From the IMG/VR virus record IMGVR_UViG_3300009181_000055, positions 16,862 to 80,861 of that record: 64,000 nucleotides of DNA; one strand, 5' to 3'. Position 1 is the first letter of the stretch. The number at the start of each line of letters is the position of its first letter. This DNA comes from a virus. Below the pieces are notes generated by a model. The model ran no database searches. It worked only from the letters and a program-made list of their open reading frames with translations, and was not told where the DNA came from. This document shows positions 51,062 through 59,548 of the stretch, in pieces. The translations under genes and the position numbers were made by a program.

Positions 51062-51922
51062 ATGACAAAATTTAATTGTAATCAATGTAATAAAGACTTT
51101 AATAGTCTTAAAAGTCTTCAAACTCATAATTCTAGAATACATAAAATATCTGGAGCTCAAACCTATGTAAATTTTAATTTAAACGGAGAGTGGCCTTTAT
51201 GTAAATGTGGCTGTATGGAAAAACTAAATTTTCAAGGAGGTAGATTTGGAGATTATATTAGAGGACATGCAGCAAGAATAAATGGAGGATTTTATTCCGA
51301 AAAAGGACTAGAAAAATCAGCAGAAACTCGCAGAGACCAATTTGCTTCTGGAGAACGAATTCAATGGAATAAAGGAGTATCTAAAACGGATGTGCAAATG
51401 AAAGCTTGTGTAGAAGCAGCACAAAATTCAGAACGCAGAAAGAAAATATCAGACGGATTAAAAGGCAAAAAGAAATCGCCAGAGCATATTGCAAAGATTA
51501 AGACTGATAGACAAAAATATTGGAGTAATCAAGAAAATCGAGATGCTCAGAGAGTTCGAAGGTCTAAGTATATGAGCACTCATTTAATTAAAAATGAAAC
51601 TAAGTTAGAAAAAGAATTTCAAGCTATTCTAAATGGCTTAGGAGTTTCGTATATATTTCAGTATACAGTTAATGGATATAATTATGATTTCTATATTCCA
51701 GATAAAAACATATTAATAGAAGTTGACGGAGATTGGTGGCACTGCAATCCAACATTAAATATACAACCCGTATATGAATCACAAAAGCATACTATTGAGC
51801 ATGATCTAACTAAAAATAAAATTGCATTAGATAATGGATATCAGCTTTTACGCTTTTGGGAACATGACATTAAAACTAATCGATTTGACGTAGTTAAAAA
51901 TTTAATGGAAATTATTAAATAA
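51062..51922 (+). CDS. Free-standing homing endonuclease with C2H2 finger and NUMOD3
   Basis: This 286-residue protein starts with a classic C2H2 zinc finger (C6, C9, H22, H27). A second Cys group (CKCGCMEKL) follows, then a NUMOD3-type DNA-binding motif at about 127-148 (KKISDGLKGKKKSPEHIAKI). A Vsr-like nuclease core lies at about 190-275, with KNILIEVDGDWWHCNP and QLLRFWEHDIKTN. The modular DNA-binding plus nuclease layout is typical of phage homing endonucleases. It sits directly after the tube gene and begins right behind a strong hairpin. Its target site is unknown; the tube gene or the terminase intein site are candidates. Confidence 0.8.
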   Translation: MTKFNCNQCNKDFNSLKSLQTHNSRIHKISGAQTYVNFNLNGEWPLCKCGCMEKLNFQGGRFGDYIRGHAARINGGFYSEKGLEKSAETRRDQFASGERIQWNKGVSKTDVQMKACVEAAQNSERRKKISDGLKGKKKSPEHIAKIKTDRQKYWSNQENRDAQRVRRSKYMSTHLIKNETKLEKEFQAILNGLGVSYIFQYTVNGYNYDFYIPDKNILIEVDGDWWHCNPTLNIQPVYESQKHTIEHDLTKNKIALDNGYQLLRFWEHDIKTNRFDVVKNLMEIIK

Positions 51923-51932
51923 GATATTTATA
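51923..51932 (+). promoter_or_regulatory. Late-promoter-like motif GATATTTATA
   Basis: Exact GATATTTATA directly after the endonuclease stop and 12 bases before the ATG at 51945. Confidence 0.5.
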
Positions 51933-51944
51933 ATAAAGTATATA

Positions 51945-52169
51945 ATGAAACAATCAGAATTGCAAAATTTAATTCGTCAAGAAATTAAAAAGTCGCTTAA
52001 AGAAGAATTAGATCATACCTATGAAGGAATTGAAGATTCTATTTTGCAAGGTATAGCTGATTGGACCGGCATACAAAAATCAAAATTATATAGCTCAATG
52101 TCTTCAAATGCTAAAAAAGCTTTAAGTACTTTAACACGAGAACTTAAACCTACTTTAGATAAAAAATAA
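51945..52169 (+). CDS. Small helical protein with LIRxEI-type start
   Basis: The 74 residues open MKQSELQNLIRQEIKKSLKE, a leader seen at the start of very many small proteins of marine T4-like phages, with an LKE site. The rest is helical (GIQKSKLYSSMSSNAKKALS). No function is recognised. It forms its own transcription unit, bounded by a promoter-like motif and a strong terminator. Confidence 0.5.
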   Translation: MKQSELQNLIRQEIKKSLKEELDHTYEGIEDSILQGIADWTGIQKSKLYSSMSSNAKKALSTLTRELKPTLDKK

Positions 52170-52175
52170 TTAAGT

Positions 52176-52201
52176 AAGCTCTTAGCAATAAGAGTTTTTT
52201 T
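52176..52201 (+). terminator. Rho-independent terminator with GCAA loop
   Basis: CTCTTA (52179-52184) and TAAGAG (52189-52194) close a GCAA tetraloop; flanking A and T residues extend the stem, followed by a run of seven T. It lies just after the stop at 52169. Confidence 0.8.
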
Positions 52202-52210
52202 ACTGATTAC

Positions 52211-52219
52211 ATATTTATA
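52211..52219 (+). promoter_or_regulatory. Late-promoter-like motif ATATTTATA
   Basis: ATATTTATA (preceded by AC) 21 bases before the ATG at 52241, directly after the terminator. Confidence 0.45.
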
Positions 52220-52240
52220 ATAAATTAAATAATATAGTTT

Positions 52241-53107
52241 ATGGCAACGGTTAACGACAATTACCCTAAAAAGGACATGGAAATGTCCGATGAGCAAATT
52301 AAACAATTAGCTCTTCAAAACTACAAGCAGCAAGAAATCAAAAAAACTAACTTCCCAACAGAGGTTATAGATTTGCCTTCTAAAGGAGTATTATATCCTG
52401 AAGGTCATCCATTAGCATCGGGTAAGATAGAAATGAAATACATGACTGCTCGTGAAGAAGATATTTTAACTTCTCAAAATTTAATTCGTCAAGGAATTGT
52501 TTTGGATAAGTTATTTCAATCAATGATAATATCACCTATTAATTACAATGATATTGTAGTAGGAGACAAAAATGCTATTATGGTTGCAGCTAGAGTTTTA
52601 GGATATGGTAAAGACTATGAATTTAGTATGTCTTGCCCAAGTTGTGAACGTTCGTCAGATCATGTTATTGATTTAACGACATTAACTCCTAAAGAAGTTA
52701 CTGTAGATGGACTAGCTAAAATGATAGCGCCTAATCGTTTTGAAATTGAATTGCCAGCTACTAAAAGAAAAGTTATATTTCAACTTTTAACTCAAGGTAT
52801 TGATAATGAAATTGACAAACAATTAACAGCTATGAAAAAGACAGCTAAGAAAGACACTGTCGATACAGAATTAACTACCAGATTGAAACGATTAATAGTA
52901 TCAGTTGATGAGAACACCACTCAAGACTATATTAATAACTTTGTTGATAATGAATTGTTTGCTACTGACTCTAGAATACTTCGTGGACAAATTAAAGAAG
53001 TAGCACCTGATATGCCATTGAATTATAGTTTTGAATGTCCTCACTGCGGCCACGAAGCAGAAGAGGAGTTTCCCATTACGACCCAGTTTTTTTGGCCTGG
53101 AGCCTAG
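52241..53107 (+). CDS. 26: gp26-type baseplate/tail-assembly protein with zinc ribbon
   Basis: The 288-residue protein matches the T4 gp26 family seen in marine phages: FPTEVIDLPSKGVLYPEGHP near residue 38, KYMTAREEDILTSQNLIRQG near 66, and two Cys pairs, CPSCERSSDH near 130 and CPHCGHEAE near 270, that probably form one zinc site. T4 gp26 is needed for baseplate hub assembly but is not seen in the mature particle, so a chaperone role is plausible. The frame stops after TTQFFWPGA, while the +1 frame continues into the next gene over a T7 run. Confidence 0.75.
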   Translation: MATVNDNYPKKDMEMSDEQIKQLALQNYKQQEIKKTNFPTEVIDLPSKGVLYPEGHPLASGKIEMKYMTAREEDILTSQNLIRQGIVLDKLFQSMIISPINYNDIVVGDKNAIMVAARVLGYGKDYEFSMSCPSCERSSDHVIDLTTLTPKEVTVDGLAKMIAPNRFEIELPATKRKVIFQLLTQGIDNEIDKQLTAMKKTAKKDTVDTELTTRLKRLIVSVDENTTQDYINNFVDNELFATDSRILRGQIKEVAPDMPLNYSFECPHCGHEAEEEFPITTQFFWPGA

Positions 53108-53327
53108 CTATAAGCCCGTTCTTCACGAAGAAATCTTTACTTTAATTTATCATTCACACGGCGGATTTAACTGGAATGATGTATATTCTATGCCTATATG
53201 GCTAAGGAAGTTTTACATTAAAAAACTAGTTGAAACTCGTGAAGCAGAAAAGAAAGCTGCAAATCCTAATTCTAAAGAACAGTCTAGTAAGAGACTGGCT
53301 TCTCCTCCAATAGTTAATAAGAAATAA
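53031..53327 (+). CDS. gp51-position protein, probable frameshift product
   Basis: This frame (98 codons from a TTG at 53031) overlaps the gp26-type gene by 77 bases in +1 and has no ATG in its conserved part. The convincing protein begins after the T7 run at 53087-53093: EPSYKPVLHEEIFTLIYHSH, GGFNWNDVYSMPIWLRKFYI, a block I recognise from small proteins next to gp26 in many phages. A +1 shift would give a 361-residue fusion. Its place between tube and tape measure is where lambda-type G/GT frameshift chaperones lie. Separate initiation at TTG is the alternative. Confidence 0.6.
   Translation: MNVLTAATKQKRSFPLRPSFFGLEPSYKPVLHEEIFTLIYHSHGGFNWNDVYSMPIWLRKFYIKKLVETREAEKKAANPNSKEQSSKRLASPPIVNKK
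53087..53093 (+). other. T7 run, candidate +1 frameshift site
   Basis: Frame one reads CAG TTT TTT TGG and stops 12 bases later; skipping one T reads GGC CTG GAG and stays open for 77 codons. It lies within the overlap of the two tail-assembly genes. Confidence 0.45.
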
Positions 53328-53335
53328 CTGTTTAT

Positions 53336-53345
53336 GATATTTATA
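53336..53345 (+). promoter_or_regulatory. Late-promoter-like motif GATATTTATA
   Basis: Exact GATATTTATA 12 bases before the ATG at 53358, in the 30-base gap after the chaperone-like genes. Confidence 0.5.
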
Positions 53346-53357
53346 TAAAAGATTTAT

Positions 53358-53705
53358 ATGAATTCTACTAAATCAATATTGCGTGAGTTAACAATCACGA
53401 CAAAACAAATCGACCGATTTGAAGAACAAAAATCTGCTTTAAAAGCTTCACTACTTTCTGAAGGATTAATTGATATGTTAGTAGATGCTATTTTAGGTCC
53501 ATTTTTACATATGTCAGCTGTTAATATGCGCAATACTCCAGAGTACAAAGCATCTATAGCTAAAATTAAAGAAATAGATTCATTACAAAAAAAATTAGCA
53601 ATAAAAGCTAAAAAATTGCAAGATCAATATGATAAATTAACTCGTGGAGATAAAGATTCAAAAAATACGCGTACATTAAAATCAACAAAACCATTGAAAT
53701 ACTAA
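53358..53705 (+). CDS. Small helical protein before the tape measure
   Basis: The 115-residue protein is helical with a short hydrophobic patch (GLIDMLVDAILGPFLHM) and a charged C-terminus (KKLQDQYDKLTRGDKDSK). It contains an LRE site near its start. It precedes the tape-measure gene by 11 bases and is probably co-transcribed with it. The family is not recognised; a tape-measure chaperone or minor tail protein is possible. Confidence 0.45.
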   Translation: MNSTKSILRELTITTKQIDRFEEQKSALKASLLSEGLIDMLVDAILGPFLHMSAVNMRNTPEYKASIAKIKEIDSLQKKLAIKAKKLQDQYDKLTRGDKDSKNTRTLKSTKPLKY

Positions 53706-53716
53706 AATAATTTTAA

Positions 53717-56700
53717 ATGGCAGCTGCAAGTTCAAAAGATATTCAAGATTTAACTAAATCTATTCATAATTTAATAAAATCAATGGGAACCGGTAAACAA
53801 CCCGGTAAACCAGCTGCAGCAAAAGACTCGTCTAAATCAAAAAACGATGCTGAGTACATTAAAACAGTTTCAAAATTATGGGAAGAAGCTGACGCAAAGC
53901 GAGATAAAGCTGCTGAAGACGCTTTAGACAAACAGCAAAGATCATTTGAAATTGAAGAAGAAATTTCAAAAGCAAAAGAAGACCAAGAAGCTATTAATGA
54001 AAATATAGCTAAACGAAACAAAGAATTTATTAAAGCTTCGGAAGTTAGATTAAAAAATGAAAAATCTTACGGAACAGAACTTTATAAAGAACTTGACGTT
54101 AAAGGTCAAATAAGTGATATTGACAGTGAAATTTTAGATACAGCACAAAATATTACAAAAGCTAGAAAAAGTGGCAATGCAAAAGATGAAGAAACGCTTA
54201 AAGTACAATTAGATCAATTAAGAAATCAAAAAAATCAATATAAAGGATTACAAGATCAAACTAAAGAATCACAAAAACTTAATAAAGTAGCTGCAGAACG
54301 ATTAAAAACATTTAAAAGTATTACAGATGCTATAAAAAATCCTTTAAAAGCTTTTGAAAAATTAGGATCGTCCATGGAGGAATCTATTGGAAAACGATTT
54401 AATGCTTCATTAGCCGCTCCTAAAAAGAGTATAATGGAAATAGCAACTTCAGGTATTAAGTTAGGTATTGTTGCTGGTATTGGATTAGGTATTAAAAGAG
54501 CGATGCATCTTAATCAAGAGCTTGTTGATATGCAACGTAGTTTAGGAGTTACATCTGACAAAGCTCATGACATACATACATCATTGCAAGACGCTTCAAT
54601 GGCAAGTAAAGTTTTAGGAGCTAATCAAAAAGATTATAATGAAGCATTTAGTGCATTGGAAGGAACAATGGGTACTAATGTAGCAAATCAACAAAAAATA
54701 TTAGATTCTCAAGTACTTTTAACAAAGCAATTTGGTATGTCAAATGACGAAGCTAAAGAGTTTCAAATGACATCTATTGGCACTGGTAAGTCCGCGGAAG
54801 AAAATTTAATGCATATTAAAGGATCTGTAGAAGAATATAATAAACTCTCAGGAGACTCTTTATCAGTAAGAGAAATTCAACAAGACATTGCTAAATCTTC
54901 AAAATCTACATTAGCTAACTATAAAGGAGATGTCACTGCATTAACAAGAGCAGTAATTCAAGCTAAAAAATTAGGTATGACAATGGCAGAGACAGAAGCA
55001 GTGTCTAATAGCCTATTAGACTTTGAATCTAGCATTGAAGCTGAAATGAAAGCAAGTGTTATGACTGGTCAGCATATTAATATGAATAAAGCCAGAGAAT
55101 TAGCATTGATGGGAGATACAGCCGGCGCTGCTGCTGAAGCTCTTAAGCAAGCAGGTTCATTTGATAAATTTCAGAAAATGGATGTACTGCAGAAAAAAGC
55201 AGTAGCAGACGCAGCTGGTATGACAGTTGAGCAAATAATGAAAGCAGGCCAGCTTGAAAAAATGAATTCAATGTTCGGTGTTAAGAGTTTAAAAAATTTA
55301 TCTAAAGCAGAACAGCAGCGCTTAGTTACTCAAAAAATCATGTCTCAAGAAGAAATTGACAAAGGAATTAGAGATGAACAAGCTGCTTCCGCGCAAGAGA
55401 AAATGAATACAATGATTGATAAAATGTATACATTATTCGATCAAATAGCTTCAGGCCCTATAGAAATGCTAGTTAGTGGATTGGGCAAAGCATTTGAGTT
55501 TATGGGTAAAATGGTAGGCGGAATCAAAAAATTTGTTAAAACCTTTATGCCCGAAGGATCGGGAGGAATAATGAAAGCTGCTGTAGGTATTGGAGTTGGA
55601 GCAATTGCAGTAAAAGCCGCTTTTAAGAAAGTTAAAGAATTTTTTGGTGCAAAATTAGGAGAAAAAGGAAATCCAACACATACGATTGTTGAAAATTTAA
55701 AAGGAGGAGGAGGAATGGGTGAAGGAGGAGGAGAAGGCGGAGATGAAGATGATATAGGCGGTAAAGCTAAAAAAGGTCTTAAAGGAGCTAAACGTTTATT
55801 TAAAGCTTTTAAGAAAGGTGGAATTAAAGGATTGATGAAATCCGCCGGCAGAATGTTTAAACAATCTGGCGGAATTAAAGGAATAGCTAAATCTGCAATG
55901 GGAATAGGCTCCGGTGGAATGATAGATAAAATTAAAGGCGGAGTTAAAGGCGTATCTGGAGGAATTAAAGGTGTAGCTGAAGGAGTAAAGGCAACGGTAA
56001 GTGGAGGTAGTAAAGTTGCAGCTAAAGGAGCTGGAGCAGCAGCAGGCGGTGCTGGAAAATCTGGACTATTAGGTAAATTAGGCGCCCCACTAAAAGTAAT
56101 TGGTAAATTTCTAGGACCTATTTTAGCTATAGCACAATCCATTGGCGGAGTAGCTAATTTAATTTCTTCAGCAAGAGAATCGCAAGCTTCAGGTAAAAAA
56201 GTCGATTCTGGTAAATTAGGTAAAGATATTTTAAAAGAAGCTGCTTATCCGATAGTTAACGGCGCAATAAATTTTATACCAGGATTTGGTACTGCTATTA
56301 GTATTGCTGACGGAATTTTAGGTATGTTTGGGTGGTCTCCAATAAAATGGGTAACAGATCATTTACTTGAATTAATACCTAATGACGCATTGTCAGGATT
56401 AGGAAACATGGCTTTAGGAGGAAGTGCAAAGTCTCCGGCAAAGGCAGCAGCACCTAAAGCATTAGCAGTTAAAGACGCTTTAATTCGTCCAGGCCAACCT
56501 CCAGTAACTTTTGATAAAGGCGATTTAATAATGGCAGGTACCAATTTAGAAGGCGGAGCCAAAGGCGCCGGCGGTGGTGGAGGAAGCTCTGAAATAGCTT
56601 CGCTATTGAAACAATTAATAGCTAAAGTCGATCAACCAGTTCACTTTAATATTGGCGGCCGTGTAATGGATGAAATAGAAAAACAAACTTCATTGAAGAA

Positions 56701-56746
56701 AACGTACACTACAAAAACAGATAGAGGTTATAGCGCCTTTGGATAA
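53717..56746 (+). CDS. Tail tape-measure protein
   Basis: The 1009-residue protein lies in the standard slot after tube and chaperones. Residues 1-220 are a Lys/Glu/Asp-rich coiled coil (AEDALDKQQRSFEIEEEISK). Residues about 245-260 are hydrophobic and Gly-rich (GIKLGIVAGIGLGI). A helical middle follows, then a Gly-, Lys- and Ala-rich region with hydrophobic stretches (about 615-870), where GIKGIAK and GVKGVSGGIKG repeats occur. Tape-measure proteins set tail length and form the membrane channel for DNA; T4 gp29 (590 residues) does this. No peptidase domain is seen. Confidence 0.8.
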   Translation: MAAASSKDIQDLTKSIHNLIKSMGTGKQPGKPAAAKDSSKSKNDAEYIKTVSKLWEEADAKRDKAAEDALDKQQRSFEIEEEISKAKEDQEAINENIAKRNKEFIKASEVRLKNEKSYGTELYKELDVKGQISDIDSEILDTAQNITKARKSGNAKDEETLKVQLDQLRNQKNQYKGLQDQTKESQKLNKVAAERLKTFKSITDAIKNPLKAFEKLGSSMEESIGKRFNASLAAPKKSIMEIATSGIKLGIVAGIGLGIKRAMHLNQELVDMQRSLGVTSDKAHDIHTSLQDASMASKVLGANQKDYNEAFSALEGTMGTNVANQQKILDSQVLLTKQFGMSNDEAKEFQMTSIGTGKSAEENLMHIKGSVEEYNKLSGDSLSVREIQQDIAKSSKSTLANYKGDVTALTRAVIQAKKLGMTMAETEAVSNSLLDFESSIEAEMKASVMTGQHINMNKARELALMGDTAGAAAEALKQAGSFDKFQKMDVLQKKAVADAAGMTVEQIMKAGQLEKMNSMFGVKSLKNLSKAEQQRLVTQKIMSQEEIDKGIRDEQAASAQEKMNTMIDKMYTLFDQIASGPIEMLVSGLGKAFEFMGKMVGGIKKFVKTFMPEGSGGIMKAAVGIGVGAIAVKAAFKKVKEFFGAKLGEKGNPTHTIVENLKGGGGMGEGGGEGGDEDDIGGKAKKGLKGAKRLFKAFKKGGIKGLMKSAGRMFKQSGGIKGIAKSAMGIGSGGMIDKIKGGVKGVSGGIKGVAEGVKATVSGGSKVAAKGAGAAAGGAGKSGLLGKLGAPLKVIGKFLGPILAIAQSIGGVANLISSARESQASGKKVDSGKLGKDILKEAAYPIVNGAINFIPGFGTAISIADGILGMFGWSPIKWVTDHLLELIPNDALSGLGNMALGGSAKSPAKAAAPKALAVKDALIRPGQPPVTFDKGDLIMAGTNLEGGAKGAGGGGGSSEIASLLKQLIAKVDQPVHFNIGGRVMDEIEKQTSLKKTYTTKTDRGYSAFG

Positions 56747-56762
56747 TTATTAATATAATATT

Positions 56763-59159
56763 ATGGCATTAATAGATATAAAATCTGATTTATCAAAATT
56801 TCGTTCGGATTTCAAAACTCCGTCTTTAGAAAACAAGGTTAATGCTTCGAAATATAATATCGACGAAGTACCTGCAGAGTTCAGTGCTAATGGAGCTAGA
56901 CCTTCTAAGTTAGATACCTTTGATTATAAAAAAGAAATATCTATGGGTAATAGCAAATTTGCTATTGGTACTGCTACATTAATTAATCAATTAGGTAATG
57001 GGTCTCCGTTTAGATATTTAAAAAATAATGCTTTAACCAGCAAAATATTCTCTGTACAAGGATATAGTACTTCTAACACATACAATAGCGTGGTTGCTAG
57101 TATATCTGGTCAATCAAATAAAAGTCTTTTATATGCTAAGTCTACGGAACAAAATTCGCCATCAGCTATTGACGAGGAATATAAAAAATACAATTTAAGA
57201 GATGAGTCGCATAATACCACGTATATGCAACAGCCTTACATCTTAAGAGGTATTCAGCGTAAAGGAAATGAAAAACCTCAATATTGGGGGTTTGGATCTA
57301 AGTCAGGATTTGACGATGGATTGATTAGAGGCGGTGCAGTAACTGTTGCAGATAGAATTGTAGCAGATACAGCACGTATTGCTAAATTTATGGCTTCGCC
57401 TAAAGGTCTTTTATGGATAGTTAAACAAATAGGTTTAGGCTTAACCAATCCTAAAGTAGAAACTATTGGAGGGCCATTAACTCGACAAACAAGAATACAT
57501 ACCGGAGTAGCTTCGCTATTATCAGTTCCAGGTACAGCTTTAGGATTACACTTTACTCGTCATGGAATTCCGTTTGCAAATGAATTAGCTAGCTATGAAA
57601 ATGTGTCTAAAATTAAAAATGGGTTATTAACATATTCAGTAGCCGACCCAACGGGGATAACTCAGCCAGGGAATAGATTAATTGGATTACGCAGACAATT
57701 AGGATTAGACAACCGAGCAACAGATAATTTAATACCAATATCAGCGATTTCATTAGTACAGCTAGGAATGCCGATATTATCACTATCAGGTTTGTCCGGC
57801 CCACAATCTGTGTATGGAATTGGCATTACAAATATTAAGAGGCATACAGTATCAACACCTAATTCAATTGAAAATGTACAAGAAGCTTCTAAAATTAATC
57901 CTTCAAGTAACTTAAATAATTATGCTGGTACATTAAGAGGAACTAAAAGCTCTATAGATTTAGGAATAAAACCGCAGTCTAAACTTAAAACCTTAGCAAC
58001 TAAATTAGAAACAGCAAATTATACACCAGGTGCCCAATTAAATTCTACTAAAGTAGATTTATCAACGTCTACTTCTAGAGAAAAGGCATATAAAGATGCT
58101 CCTTCTACGGATATTAATAGTTATCTAACGTTAGCGTATAATAAAATACCTAAAAATAAAGGCGAAAAGTCATTTAGAGATTTTCGTAATGATATTGATG
58201 CTAAGACTACTCAAGAAAAAAGTATTTTAGGTACTGGCACTAATAAAGATTATTATACAAAAAATAATTTAGAAGCTAAATATGGATTTGGAACTCCTGG
58301 AGCTATAGGAGCTGACAGAACCGATCCAAGCAATTATATAATTCCGGGAGATAAATATCTAGGAAAAAATAGAACTATTTTAATTGATGAAAAAGGATTT
58401 CGTGGAGATAAAGTTAATGCTTATGATATAGGAGATGTAGCAAAGGAAAATGTTTATAAAACAGGAGCTGAAGATTTTATAAAATTTTATTTTGAAGATG
58501 GTGATATTGGATCTAATGTAATGGTATTTAGATGTACTATGAACGGATTTTCAGATTCATTTTCTCCAGGATGGAATCGTATTGATATAATGGGTAGACC
58601 TGACGGAGCTTATTTATATACTTCATTTGAACGGTCTGTATCATTTAATTTTACAGTAAATGCTTTATCAAGAGCAGAAATGGTACCTATGTGGCGTAAA
58701 TTAAATTATTTAGCTTCATATACAATGCCCGACTTTACTTCTTCAGGAACCAAACCAGGAGGTCCATTTATGCGTATTACTATAGGTAGTTTATTTCAAC
58801 AAACTCCAGGATTTATTGAATCACTTACATACACTATACCTGACGAAACTACTTGGGATATAGCAGAAGATTCTGGTACAAATGCAAATGCAAAGCAATT
58901 GCCATTGTCTATGGATGTATCAATGACGTTTAAAGTAATTGGCGATTATCGTCCTCAGCTTAAAGGCCGTGTATATAGTTTATCTCCTTTTGGTGGAAGT
59001 ACGAAGCCAGGAAATTGGCTTTCAGATGCAGAGCCTACTCAAGTTAGTAAAGAAAAGAAAGCAAAACAAGCTAAAACGGAAGCAGATAAACCAAAAACAA
59101 GAGCTGCAGCTCCTGTATTAAAAATGTCCACCACTGGTTATTTTTTCCTCGCTAAATAG
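56763..59159 (+). CDS. Baseplate tube-cap protein (gp48/gp54-type)
   Basis: In the 798-residue protein the C-terminal 200 residues match tube-initiation/baseplate cap proteins of T4-like phages: VFRCTMNGFSDSFSPGWNRI near residue 595, GRPDGAYLYTSFERSVSFNF, then WRKLNYLASYTMP, and the SMTFKVIGDYRP end. Such proteins have a tail-tube-like fold and sit between hub and tube. The first 500 residues are a long Asn/Ser/Lys-rich region with little recognisable structure, much more than in T4 gp48 (364) or gp54 (320). The short gap 59160-59227 before the next gene holds nothing recognised. Confidence 0.65.
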   Translation: MALIDIKSDLSKFRSDFKTPSLENKVNASKYNIDEVPAEFSANGARPSKLDTFDYKKEISMGNSKFAIGTATLINQLGNGSPFRYLKNNALTSKIFSVQGYSTSNTYNSVVASISGQSNKSLLYAKSTEQNSPSAIDEEYKKYNLRDESHNTTYMQQPYILRGIQRKGNEKPQYWGFGSKSGFDDGLIRGGAVTVADRIVADTARIAKFMASPKGLLWIVKQIGLGLTNPKVETIGGPLTRQTRIHTGVASLLSVPGTALGLHFTRHGIPFANELASYENVSKIKNGLLTYSVADPTGITQPGNRLIGLRRQLGLDNRATDNLIPISAISLVQLGMPILSLSGLSGPQSVYGIGITNIKRHTVSTPNSIENVQEASKINPSSNLNNYAGTLRGTKSSIDLGIKPQSKLKTLATKLETANYTPGAQLNSTKVDLSTSTSREKAYKDAPSTDINSYLTLAYNKIPKNKGEKSFRDFRNDIDAKTTQEKSILGTGTNKDYYTKNNLEAKYGFGTPGAIGADRTDPSNYIIPGDKYLGKNRTILIDEKGFRGDKVNAYDIGDVAKENVYKTGAEDFIKFYFEDGDIGSNVMVFRCTMNGFSDSFSPGWNRIDIMGRPDGAYLYTSFERSVSFNFTVNALSRAEMVPMWRKLNYLASYTMPDFTSSGTKPGGPFMRITIGSLFQQTPGFIESLTYTIPDETTWDIAEDSGTNANAKQLPLSMDVSMTFKVIGDYRPQLKGRVYSLSPFGGSTKPGNWLSDAEPTQVSKEKKAKQAKTEADKPKTRAAAPVLKMSTTGYFFLAK

Positions 59160-59227
59160 TACAAATGGAGGATTTGCAACTGCAAAATACTTTTAAGATA
59201 ACCAATAGAATTTAATATATATTATAA

Positions 59228-59548
59228 ATGTCAAGATACGAAAACTACTTATTCAACCAAAACACTAGTTTAGATGTTGATAATAAAAAAAGATACTATG
59301 CAACCTTAATTGATCCTACAATTGAAAGATCAACAGATGATGTATATGTCGTTACGAGTATTGGAGAGCGATTAGATTTGCTAGCTTCTAAATATTATCA
59401 AGATGCTAATTTATGGTGGATAATAGCAGCTGCAAATCCTAGCTTACGAAGAGATTCGGTTTATTTAGAGCCAGGCATTCAAGTAAGAGTTCCTAGAGAT
59501 TATCAAGATGCTTTAGTTCAATTTCAAGATGCAAATAATTCTCGATAA
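59228..59548 (+). CDS. 53: Baseplate wedge protein with LysM-like domain (gp53-type)
   Basis: The 106-residue protein ends in a LysM-like fold: VVTSIGERLDLLASKYYQDA, NLWWIIAAAN and LEPGIQVRVP, a module that in phage baseplate proteins (T4 gp53, tail protein X) bridges hub and wedge rather than binding peptidoglycan. The N-terminus (YENYLFNQNTSLDVDNKKRY) is a short conserved start. It is shorter than T4 gp53 (196), so it may be the LysM half alone. It overlaps the next start as TAATG. Confidence 0.7.
   Translation: MSRYENYLFNQNTSLDVDNKKRYYATLIDPTIERSTDDVYVVTSIGERLDLLASKYYQDANLWWIIAAANPSLRRDSVYLEPGIQVRVPRDYQDALVQFQDANNSR

Noticed and set aside
55441-56142. Proline-rich 233-codon frame on the minus strand
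   Set aside because: Antisense of the Gly/Lys/Ala-rich part of the tape-measure gene; its composition is explained by the sense strand.
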